64,000 bases of DNA, from positions 1 through 64,000 of the forward strand of contig CAVQSI010000041.1 of assembly GCA_963715825.1 (NCBI GenBank). Reading direction: 5' to 3'. The position numbers were made by a program, and so were the translations under genes. A model generated the notes under the pieces. The model was given only the letters and a program-made list of their open reading frames with translations. It ran no database searches and was not told the origin of the DNA. Position 1 is the first letter of the stretch. The number at the start of each line of letters is the position of its first letter. This document shows positions 8,704-17,242 of the stretch, one piece after another. This stretch comes from Sva-07 sp963715825 (lineage in GTDB: Bacteria; Actinomycetota; Acidimicrobiia; Acidimicrobiales; Ilumatobacteraceae).

Positions 8704-10107
8704 CTGTCAGATCGTTGGTGTAACTGATCTGGCTGGTCATTGTTGTTGGGGATCGTAGAGCCTCAGAAGAGGCGGCCTTCGAAGGTGATAGCGAACGCGT
8801 TGAGCGCCGGCTTCCAGCGGTTCATCCAGCGTTCTTGGCCGGTGCCTTTCGGGTCGAGCGAACGCACGACGAGGTAGAGGCATTTCATGGCGGCCTGTTC
8901 GTTGGGGAAGTGCCCACGGGCGCGTGTCGCTCGCCGGAACCGGGCGTTCAACGACTCGATCGCGTTGGTCGAGTAGATCACCCGTCGGATCTCGGGTGAG
9001 TAGTCCAAGAACGGCACGAACTCCGACCACGCCGATGTCCACAACGAGCGGATGGCTGGGTAGCGGTTGCCCCAGATCGTGTGGAACTCATCGAGTCTCG
9101 CGGCGGCGTCGGCTTCGTTGACGGCGGTGTAGACGGGTCGCAGATCGCGGGCCATCTTGTCCCAGTCTTTGCGGCTGGCGAGGCGGAAGGTGTTGCGGAT
9201 CAGGTGCAGCACACAGGTCTGCACGATCGCCAACGGCCAGGTCGCCTCGATCGACTCGGGCAGCCCTTTGAGGCCGTCGCACACGACGATGCAGACGTCG
9301 TCGACGCCGCGGTTCTTGATCTCGGTGAGCACCTGCAACCAGTACTTGGCGCCCTCTCCGCCGGTGCCGATCCACAGTCCGAGGATGTCGCGTTGGCCGT
9401 CCACGGTCACACCGATCGCCGCGTAGACGGGCCGGTTGGCGACTTGGCCGTCGCGGATCTTCACCACGATCGCGTCGATGAAGATCACCGGGTACACGCG
9501 ATCGAGTGGCCGGTTCTGCCAGTCGGCGAGCTCGCCGAGCACCCGGTCGGTGATCTTCGAGATCGTCTCACGGGAGATGTTCGTCGAGTACACCTCGGCC
9601 AGGTGCGCTTCGACCTCACCGGTCGTCAGTCCCTTCGCGGTGAGTGAGATCACCATCGAGTCGACCCCGTCGAGGCGGCGCTGGTTCTTGCGCACCGTCG
9701 CCGGCTCGAAGCTCCCGTCACGGTCGCGTGGCACGTCGATGTCGACCGGGCCGATCTCGGTGATCACCGTCTTCGACCGCGTCCCGTTCCGGCGAGTTGC
9801 CGTGGTTGCGGCCCTCGACAGCGTGCTTGGCATAGCCGAGATGTTCTTCCATCTCGACCTCCAGGCCGGTCTCGAGGACCTGCTTGGTCAACTCCGACAG
9901 CAGCCCGCCGGGGCCGACGAGGTCCTTGCCGTCGGCTCGTGCTTGGTCGACGAGCTGCTCCGCGAGCGACCGATCCGGCCGCTCGTCGTTCGTGTCGTTC
10001 GACGGTGTCGCCACCGCCACATCATGGTTGGTCATGGTTACCTGTCCTTCTCGCCGAGCGGTCGCTCAGCGTTTCAGGCCAGACCAGTTACACCGCGGAT
10101 CTGACAG
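8704..10107. mobile_element. IS256-family insertion sequence
   Basis: Imperfect inverted ends of about 30 bases can be aligned: CTGTCAGATC...GTGTAACTGATCTGG at the left (8704 on) and its inverse, CCAGACCAGTTACAC...GATCTGACAG, at the right (ending 10107). The 1.4 kb between them holds one transposase frame set. The 8-base flanks differ (CCCCGGGT and TCCCGATA), so no target duplication remains. Confidence 0.75.
8763..10035 (-). pseudogene. IS256-family mutator transposase, frameshifted
   Basis: Two overlapping frames together give one IS256 transposase. The N-terminus (about 80 residues, from 10035) includes LTKQVLETGLEVEMEEHLGY. The rest, read in another frame, runs from SRNGTRSKTV-like sequence to 8763. 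The frame break lies near 9795-9805, within the usual GNSRNGTRSKTV motif. The body keeps the family's DDE signs: VIFIDAIVVKIRDG, VVCDGLKGLPE, CVLHLIRNTFR and STNAIESLNARFR. With this break the enzyme should be inactive unless ribosomes slip there. Confidence 0.85.
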
Positions 10108-10797
10108 TCCCGATAACAGGCAGTCGCCGACCGTGCCCATCGAGCCGAGCAGGCCGGCGCGGCGAAGTCGTTGCCCGAACACCCATGAGCAGTAGTTCGA
10201 TCCGTGATCTGAGTGGACGATCGCGCCCTCAGGTGGCCGGCGCCGCAAGGTGGCCATGTCGATCGCGTCAGCGACCAGCTCGGCACGCTTGTGATCAGCG
10301 ATCGACCATCCCACGACACGTCGGGACCACGCATCGATCACGACCGCGAGGTAGACCCAGCCTTCGCTGGTGCGGTGCTGGGTGACGTCTTGGACCCACA
10401 GGCGGTCCGGGCCGACAGGTCGGAACTGGCGATGGACGAGATCATCCGAACGCAGATCGGTGACTCGTGATCGGGTGCAGCCGCGTCGACGCCGGCGTCG
10501 GGTGACGCTTTGCAGGCCACGTTCGCGCATCAGCCGCTCGACACGCTTGTGGTTCACCTCACGACCCAGTCCGAGCCGGAGTTCGGCGGTCACTCGCCGC
10601 CAGCCGTAGGTGCCGAAGCTCTGCTCGTGGATCTTCACCACCGGGTCGCCCAGCTCGGCGTCGTCGAGCATCCGCTGAGTCGGGTTCGCCTGCGCGTGCC
10701 GCCACGCGAAGAACGCCGATCGGGACACCTTCATGTTCCGGCAGCACTGCTCGACCGGCAGATCGGCGCACCGGTCGACGATGAAGGCGTAGATCAT
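10108..10797 (-). pseudogene. IS3-family OrfB transposase, 3' truncated
   Basis: An rve-domain transposase that begins normally, with its start overlapping the orfA end by 4 bases. The HTH_21 region (SRSAFFAWRHAQ), first Asp (RLWVQDVTQ) and second Asp (IVHSDHGSNY) are present. At GSMGTVGDC the reading passes into the IS256 terminal repeat, giving a short foreign tail that stops at 10066. The catalytic Glu (normally in AESFF) is lost, so it cannot catalyse transposition. Confidence 0.85.
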
Positions 10798-11081
10798 TTT
10801 GGGAGGACGTTCTCCCGAGCGAAGTAGGCGCTGGCACGTTTGAGGATCTCGACTTCGAGCTCGAGGACCCGGTTCTTGCGTCGCAACGCCACCAGCTCGG
10901 CACGCTCATCGCTGCTCAACCCGGGGCGGTGGCCGTCATCGATCTCGGCCTGGCGCACCCAGTTACGTAGGCAGCCATCCGAGATCCCGAACTCGGCAGC
11001 GATCTGGGACTTCGGCTTGTCGCCGAGCAGCGCCAACTCGACAGCTCGACGACGGAACTCCGGCGGATGAGGACGTGGCAT
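10794..11081 (-). CDS. IS3-family OrfA (HTH protein)
   Basis: A 95-residue OrfA of complete length. It has an HTH_Tnp_1 domain (PPEFRRRAVELALLGDKPKSQ, then FGISDGCLRNWVRQAE) and a C-terminal leucine-zipper-like segment (ELVALRRKNRVLELEVEILKRASAYF). In IS3 elements OrfA binds the ends and is fused to OrfB by a -1 frameshift at the overlap. Here its partner OrfB is truncated, so it is a relic of the element. Confidence 0.88.
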   Translation of the reverse strand: MPRPHPPEFRRRAVELALLGDKPKSQIAAEFGISDGCLRNWVRQAEIDDGHRPGLSSDERAELVALRRKNRVLELEVEILKRASAYFARENVLPK

Positions 11082-11183
11082 CTGGACTCCTTCCGAGACG
11101 GGCCAACGCCCGCCTCACAGTAGGTGTCCGTCAACCGGGGGTCACTCCAGTTCGCGTGCGCGGTCAGGCGCACGCCGCTTGGG

Positions 11184-12434
11184 TCACGCAGGCACGCCAC
11201 ATCCGTCCGTCAGGGTCGTGAGGGGGAAAATCGCGCGCCTGTGCAGATCGAGCGGCGCGCGAAGCGAAGGGCCGCAACGAAGCTGACCCGGTCGGTGTCG
11301 ACGTCGGGCGTGATCGGCGGCTTCGAACATCAGGGTGCGGATCGCGTAGTGGCAGCACAGGTAGCCCCAGATTTCTTGGTAGACGAGATCAACGAGCTTC
11401 GAGCGCAGCACGATCTTGGGGCCGCGTTGATGGGTCTTCAACTCGTCGAACGCGGTCTCGATCTCCCATCGCTGCGCGTACGCGGCGGCAAGGTCGACCG
11501 CGGACGCGTCGGTCGGGTCGAGGATCGTGGTGAACAACCGATACGTCGTGTCGTTGGTGCGCCCGTCGTCGATCGAGTAGTCGATCACCCGAACCCGATG
11601 CGGCTCAGCGTGGCGGCCGGCGTTGCCGCCTGGGCGTAGCTCGCCGATCCAGGTGCCATCGTCGAGGGTCTCGACGTGACGTGGTTTCATGTTCGACTTG
11701 GCCCGCCACAACAGATCCGCACCGGTCGCTTGGGCCTTGTCCCATAACGGGTAGCCGCAGAACCCACGATCGGCCAGCAACAGCATCCCCGGCTTGAGCC
11801 GCTCCACCAACTCGACTGCCAACGTGTTCTCACCGGTCGTGTACGGCCCGACGACCGCGTCGAACATCGCTCTCGTTCCGCACTCCGCGATCGCCACCAC
11901 CCGAGCCTGAGGGAACGCGGACTGCTCACCTTTGTTCACTCCCGGCCGACCGAACTCGGCCGCGTTGACTTCGCTGTCCGCGACATCGAGCGTCATCCCG
12001 TCGATGGCCACCATCCGCCGTCCCGCCAACCAACACCCCGGCGTCTCCGGGCCGCCAACGGCTTGGCGACACGTTCGAACAACGACCCGCACCGGCTCCG
12101 AGCCGAGCCGCTCACGAGCCTGAGAAATCCCCGACTTCGACGGCAATCGCACCGGCCCCGCATCGTCGGTGTCAGCCCACGCCAACCCGTCAGCCATCAA
12201 CCCCAACACGTCCTCATACGAGCCGTCCGCATGCAACGCCAACCCAATCGCGAAATACGCCATCGTCTGCGCCGGCAACGACCGATGCCGCTGCTCGCGC
12301 CGACCACACTCAGCAATCACCTCGTCGACCAGCTCGGCCGGGAACACCTTCGTCACCACCCCCACCGACACCACATCAGACAACCGCCGAGACGACTCCG
12401 GCTTCACCCAACCAGCACGAGGCATGCACCCCAA
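11184..12434 (-). pseudogene. IS4-family transposase with C-terminal frameshift
   Basis: Recognisable IS4 DDE transposase: an N-terminal Nterm_IS4 region (FPAELVDEVIAECGRREQRHRSLP), then MVAIDGMTLDVADS, LLLADRGFCGY and the YREK-like segment AYAQRWEIETAFDELKTHQRG. Near 11305-11320 the frame slips. The +1 frame continues with the expected family ending (DVDTDRVSFVAALRFARRS), while the annotated frame runs into unrelated residues. The frameshift removes only the tail, so activity is uncertain. The likely element end with GGTTCTAACTGGACGGTATT lies at about 12447-12467; the other end was not identified. Confidence 0.82.
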
Positions 12435-12537
12435 ACTACATCATTGTGGTTCTAACTGGACGGTATTGGGGCTAACCGGGTGCTGAAATTCGGCCGAGGT
12501 GCTCGCGTTCGGCGTCCGGATCGAAAAGAATGGGGGC

Positions 12538-13621
12538 ATGCGTGGTGCCCCGGATCCGCAGTTGGCGATGTTGACGACGTTGAGCACCGAAGACCTGATC
12601 CCTCCCGATCATCCGATCCGCCGGATCCGTGTCATCGTCGATGCAGTCCTGGCGGAACTCGATGACGTGTTCGATGAGATGTACGTCGTCGGGTCGCTCG
12701 AGCGTTCGGCCGGAGTCGTTGTTGAAAGCGACGATTCTGATGGCGATGTACTCGATCCGGTCGGAGCGGGCGTTCTGCGAACGGTTGAACTACGACTTGT
12801 TGTTCAAGTGGTTCCTCGATCTGCGGATCGATCAGGCGGCCTTCGACGCGTCGACGTTCTCCAAGAACCGCCAACGCCTCCTCGACGCCGAGGTCGCTGA
12901 TGAGTTCTTCGCAGCGGTGATGCGTCAGGCGAAGCTGCGTCGCTACATCTCCTCGGATCACTTCACCGTCGACTGCACGTTGTTGGAGGCGTGGGCGTCG
13001 CACAAGAGCTTCAAACCGAAAAACGGCCCACCGTCGCAGCCGCCCGTTGGACGCAACGCCGAGGTGGCCTGGCGCGGCGAGAAGCGGTCGAATGAGACGC
13101 ATCAGTCCACGACTGATCCTGAGGCTCGGTTGGCGCGCAAGTCGTTCGGGACCGCCGCGAAGATGTTCTATGCAGGTCATCTGTTGATGGAGAACCGCAA
13201 CACGTTGATCGTCGACGCCGAGCTCACCGCCGCCACCGGCTACGCCGAACGTGACTGTGCCGTCGAGATGCTTGCCCGGTTGCCGGCATCGAGGCGACGC
13301 CGCACCATCGCAGCCGACAAGGCCCACGACACCCGCGACTTCGTCGCCAAGACTCGTGGTCTCGGGTTCACACCGCATGTCGCGCAGAACACGACGAACC
13401 GACGATCCGCGATCGATGGTCGCACCACCCGACACGCCGGCCACCAGGTCTCGCAGCGAACACGTAAACGTGTCGAGGAACCGTTCGGGTGGATCAAGAC
13501 CATCGGCGGAGGACGCAAGCTGCGCTACATCGGACAACAACGCAACAGGGCCTGGTTCAAGATCGAAGCCTCCGTCGACAACCTCATCCGAATCACCGCT
13601 CTGGACGCCGCACCAGCCTGA
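12538..13621 (+). pseudogene. IS1182-like (IS5-related) transposase, frameshifted
   Basis: Two frames make up one transposase. Residues from ATG 12538 (MRGAPDPQ, LTTLSTEDLIPPDHPIRRIR) read in frame 1; near 12690-12710 reading must shift to the frame ending at 13621. That frame continues with the DUF772 block (ESLLKATILMAMYSIRSERAF, LNYDLLFKWFLDL), the DDE block (SDHFTVDCTLLEAWASHKSF) and a C-terminus with VEEPFGWIKTIGGGRKLRY. A single frame break separates the start codon from the catalytic part, so the element is probably dead. Its GC-rich codons match the neighbours. Confidence 0.82.
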
Positions 13622-14104
13622 CCGACCGACCCTCGGACACCCCGACGGGCCGGAGCAGACCGAGGACAGCGCCAAGACCGGCCGACGGCGGGCGACCAAC
13701 ACCGACACGCACCCTCAGACCCCGAATTTCATCACCCTGCTAAACGACTTCGCTGACAGCGCGTCCGTGATGTTCGAGGATGCAATCACGGCCGAGGGTC
13801 GCCAGGTTGAGTGCGAGTTCGTGTTCGTCGATTCGTGCTCGTCGGACGCCTTCCCCGGGGCCGATCGACAACGTCTTCGCCGGGACGTTCTCGGCGGCGG
13901 TCCCAGCCCGACACTGCGAGTACGGATCCACCGACCGGATGACAACCGACCCGATCTCCGGGACCACCTCGTAACCGGGGGCATGTCAGGTCGGCTAGTG
14001 GACAGGCTCGGTCGTTGGTGTCGCTTTCGTCTAGGGTCGGTTCGGCATGGTCGTCGCGGCCGCGTGCAGCGAGTGTGAGTGATGTGCGAGAGGGGTTGTT
14101 GGTG
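13622..14104. other. Intergenic stretch without a recognised gene
   Basis: Between the IS1182-like transposase and the surface protein. A 75-codon minus-strand frame (13740-13967) has plausible composition but no likeness to any family I know and no good ribosome site, so it is not called. The last 100 bases before 14105 probably carry the promoter of the surface protein gene, but no clear boxes stand out. Confidence 0.4.
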
Positions 14105-16300
14105 ATGGGGGTTGTTCGTGAGGGTGGTGGCCGTTGGGGGTTGTTGTCGCGGTTGTGTGTGGCGGTGTCGTTGATCGGTGGCGTGATGGTGGGGGTTGGT
14201 GCGGGCCCGGTTGCGTCGGCGGACTCGTACACGACGTTCGACCCGCCCGGCTCCCTCAACACGTCTGCGACGGGGATTAATGATTCGGGTGTGATCACCG
14301 GCTACTACTTCGATGGCGGCCAAGTCCGGGGGTTTGTGCGTGCGAGTGACGGCACGATCACGACGTTCGACCCGCCCGGCTCCCTCAACACGATTGCGAC
14401 GGGGATTAATGATTCGGGTGTGATCACCGGCGACTACTTCGTTGGCCGCCAAAGCCGGGGGTTTGTGCGTGCGAGTGACGGCACGATCACGACGTTCGAC
14501 CCGCCCGGCTCCACCGACACGTTTCCGAAGGCGATCAATGAGTCGGGTGTGATCACCGGCTACTTCCTCGATGGTAGTTTCCAACGCCGGGGGTTTGTGC
14601 GTGCCAGTGACGGCACGATCACGACGTTCGACCCGCCCGGCTCCCTCTTCACCCAGGCGACGGGGATTAATGATTCGGGTGTGATCACCGGCTACTACAA
14701 CGGTGGGGGCCGAGTTCGGGGGTTTGTGCGTGCGAGTGACGGCACGATCACGACGTTCGAACCGCCCGGCTCCCTCGACACGTCTGCGACGGGGATTAAT
14801 GATTCGGGTGTGATCACCGGCTACTTCCTCGATGGCGGCCAGTTCCGGGGGTTTGTGCGTGCGAGTGACGGCACGATCACGACGTTCGAACCGCCCGGCT
14901 CCCTCGTCACGTTTCCGCGTGCGATTACTGAGTCGGGTGTGATCACCGGCGACTACAACGATGGGGGCCGAGTTCGGGGGTTTGTGCGTGCCAGTGACGG
15001 CACGATCACGACGTTCGACCCGCCCGGCTCCACCTCGACGATTCCGCGGGCGATCAACGATTCGGGTGTGATCACCGGCGACTACTCCGATGGCACCGGC
15101 TCGCGGGGGTTTGTGCGTGTGGTTGTTGAGTTGTGTCGGCCGGGGACGTTCTCGGACACGGGTGCTGAGCCGTGTATTCCTGCACCGCTGGGAACGTTCA
15201 CCAACGTCACCGGAGCGACGGGGGTGACGCTGTGTGCGGTGGGGACCTATCAGGATGCTGTGGGGCAGACTTCGTGTCTGGCGGCTCCTGTCGGGTTCTT
15301 CGTGGATCGGGTTGGTGCTGCTGTGGCGACGTCGTGTCCGGCGGGGTTCACGACTACCGGGGAGGGCTCGACGTCGCTCGATGATTGCATCGCTGTCGAC
15401 CGGGAGGTGACCCGGATTGGTGGGGCGACGCGTGTTGACACTGCGATTGATGTGTCACAGTCCGCGTTCGGTCCGGGTGCTGCTGAAGCGGTGGTGTTGG
15501 CTCGTTCGGATCTGTATCCCGATGCGTTGGTGGGTGCGCCGTTGGCTGCGCTCACCAATGCACCGTTGTTGCTGACCTCGTCGGATGTGTTGCCTGGGGT
15601 CGTGCTCGATGAGATCAACCGGGTGCTGCCTGTGGGGGCAACGGTGTACGTGCTGGGCGGGACCGCGTCGGTTGAGCCCGCGGTGGAGGCCGCGCTCGTG
15701 AACGCCGGATACATCGTGGAGCGTTTGGGCGGTGTCGATCGTCTCGAGACCGCCACCAAGGTCGCGGATGCCATTGCTGTGTTGGTTGGCGCCGATACCG
15801 ACACGGTGTTGTTGGCGTCCGGGCTCGGTTTTGCTGATGCGTTGGCTGCGTCGGCGGCTGCGGCGGAGCACGCGCATCCGGTGCTGTTGACTGCTGGGGA
15901 TGCCCCGTCAGCGGCTACGACGGCGTGGATTGGTGCGAACACACCGGGCGAGTTGTTCTGCGTTGGTGGGCCTGCGTGTGTTGCCGCGGACAACGACCCG
16001 GTCACTGATACGGCGATCGAGATCATTGGTGCTACGCGGTACAGCACTGCTACCAAGGTTGCGGTGCGGTTCTTTGATCCCGGCACCCCGATTGGTGTGG
16101 CCTCTGGTGTCGAGTTCCCTGATGCGCTCGCCGCGGCCGCTGAGACACCCAATCGGGGTGGGCCGTTGCTGCTCACTGAGCCCGCATCGTTGCCGGTCGA
16201 GGTCGACACGTTCATCGACACCTGGAACCCCACCACGATCGTCATCTACGGTGGGCCCGCCGCTGTCAGCCCAGAGGTCGCCCAACAACTCGCCAACTGA
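14105..16300 (+). CDS. Secreted HAF-repeat surface protein with CWB2 cell-wall-binding repeats
   Basis: A 731-residue exported protein. A basic N-terminus and hydrophobic core end in VASADS (signal peptide, about residues 1-40). Seven nearly identical 43-residue repeats follow, each with TTFDPPGS, INDSGVITG and GFVRASDGTI; these are extracellular HAF-type repeats that probably form a beta-propeller. A cysteine-rich stretch (CRPGTFSDTG, CAVGTYQDAVGQTSC) looks like GCC2/GCC3 modules. The C-terminal 300 residues hold three CWB2 repeats (VTRIGGATRVDTA, VERLGGVDRLETA, IEIIGATRYSTATKVA), which attach proteins to the cell wall. ATG 14105 (or the GTG just before it) gives a proper signal peptide. It is the main cargo gene between the two tRNA fragments. 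Confidence 0.85.
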   Translation: MGVVREGGGRWGLLSRLCVAVSLIGGVMVGVGAGPVASADSYTTFDPPGSLNTSATGINDSGVITGYYFDGGQVRGFVRASDGTITTFDPPGSLNTIATGINDSGVITGDYFVGRQSRGFVRASDGTITTFDPPGSTDTFPKAINESGVITGYFLDGSFQRRGFVRASDGTITTFDPPGSLFTQATGINDSGVITGYYNGGGRVRGFVRASDGTITTFEPPGSLDTSATGINDSGVITGYFLDGGQFRGFVRASDGTITTFEPPGSLVTFPRAITESGVITGDYNDGGRVRGFVRASDGTITTFDPPGSTSTIPRAINDSGVITGDYSDGTGSRGFVRVVVELCRPGTFSDTGAEPCIPAPLGTFTNVTGATGVTLCAVGTYQDAVGQTSCLAAPVGFFVDRVGAAVATSCPAGFTTTGEGSTSLDDCIAVDREVTRIGGATRVDTAIDVSQSAFGPGAAEAVVLARSDLYPDALVGAPLAALTNAPLLLTSSDVLPGVVLDEINRVLPVGATVYVLGGTASVEPAVEAALVNAGYIVERLGGVDRLETATKVADAIAVLVGADTDTVLLASGLGFADALAASAAAAEHAHPVLLTAGDAPSAATTAWIGANTPGELFCVGGPACVAADNDPVTDTAIEIIGATRYSTATKVAVRFFDPGTPIGVASGVEFPDALAAAAETPNRGGPLLLTEPASLPVEVDTFIDTWNPTTIVIYGGPAAVSPEVAQQLAN
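14231..15119 (+). repeat. Seven tandem 129-bp repeats inside the HAF gene
   Basis: Units begin with ACGACGTTCGA at 14231, 14360, 14489, 14621, 14750, 14879 and 15008. Spacing is 129 bases, except the third unit at 132, so the frame is kept. The conserved halves are almost identical in DNA, while a short segment in each unit (the Y/F/D-D-G/N-GG part) varies. The pattern suggests recent expansion by unequal recombination. Confidence 0.9.
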
Positions 16301-17242
16301 CTCGCCGACCAGCAACATCCGACCGGGAGACGTTGAGGCCGGACACCGAGATCGAAAGCGTGTGCGTAGCGACCTTTCGGTCAGGTCGTCTCAGTAGACC
16401 CGTATGAGCAGACTTTCAGTGACGGCCTCCTAATCGTTGCACCTGGTTGTGGTGACATGGTCGCTCCGGACGCGGTCCCGCGATTCGTCCAGACGCAAGA
16501 CCACCGACGACGGCGTCCCTCAGGAAGCCATCCGGCTGGGGCCACGGGCACTCTGCGTGGTGTGAACGGTCTTCACTTGTTGCTACCTGAGGGGCCCCTT
16601 ACAAGGAAGATGTCGGGGGGTTCGAGTCCCTCTGCGCCCACCCATCTACCTGGTCCTTTGTCCGCCAGCGAGGTCCGATTCTCGATCCACTGGGCAACGC
16701 ACTGGGTGGTGGGAACGTAGTGTTGTGCCCGAGCCGGACTCGAGGTGGATTACCTGCGACGTCGATTTGCGGGATCACACGTGCCTCGGGCCCTCGCGGA
16801 GCAACGTAGGTGGGCGGTGTCCCGAATGATCGGCCGGCGTCAGCCGTGTCCGACTGCTTGGGACGCGGCGTCAGCGGCGACGTGGCCCTGTTCGAGCTCG
16901 ACCCAGGCCCGGGCACCTCGTGGAATGCTCAGCAGGGGAGGCCTGCGCACGAATAGCCCTCCCTCATCGAGAATTCCTCGGTACCGGTCATCTGAGACAC
17001 CCCAGCTCAGACGCAATCGGCCGTTCGGTCTGTACGCCGGGCGTCCGGTGGTCGTCCCCCTATCGGACGCGTCGAGCGGCGCCGACCGGCGAACACTCCG
17101 TCGGAACCAGAGCCGTCGAGCGGGAGCGCTGGTGGATCATCGAGCGGATTCGTCTGGATTACACCCACCTGACGATCAGCGTCGCCGAGGTCGGATCGAG
17201 CAATCCAGAGTTGCCTCGGCCGCTTCTCTCTTCGCAGGGGCT
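16301..17242. other. Gene-poor stretch around the second tRNA fragment
   Basis: No gene is supported here apart from the tRNA-Val 3' fragment at 16596-16642. Open frames on the minus strand near 16599-16916 read the tRNA fragment as a WAQRDSNP-type peptide, a known artefact. A 17-base string at 17050-17066 (GGTCGTCCCCCTATCGG) recurs near 24836. Confidence 0.45.
16596..16642 (+). repeat. tRNA-Val(UAC) 3' fragment, putative att site, copy 2
   Basis: The same 3' tRNA sequence as at 7958-8003, differing by one extra G in the variable loop (six Gs instead of five). Again the 5' half of a tRNA is missing. The two copies are in the same orientation and enclose 8.6 kb of IS elements and the surface protein gene, so they may mark the ends of one inserted segment or stacked insertions. 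Confidence 0.75.

Larger units (their letters stand above)
8688..11149. mobile_element. IS3-family element, interrupted by IS256 and partly deleted
   Basis: Inverted ends TGGAGTGACCCC (8688-8699) and GGGGTCACTCCA (11138-11149) bound a region holding IS3 orfA and a truncated orfB on the minus strand. An IS256 element (8704-10107) sits five bases inside the left end. The orfB 3' part between the IS256 and the left end is missing, so the insertion came with a deletion of IS3 sequence. No target duplication is visible at either outer edge. Confidence 0.7.

Noticed and set aside
13740..13967. 75-codon minus-strand frame as a gene
   Set aside because: No family likeness, no clear ribosome site, and it lies between IS debris and a promoter region.
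14231..15119. Tandem direct repeats considered as a CRISPR array
   Set aside because: Units are 129 bases, keep the reading frame and encode HAF repeats; there are no unique spacers of CRISPR size and no cas genes.
16599..16916. Minus-strand frame ending in WAQRDSNPPTSSL
   Set aside because: Same tRNA-derived artefact at the second fragment.
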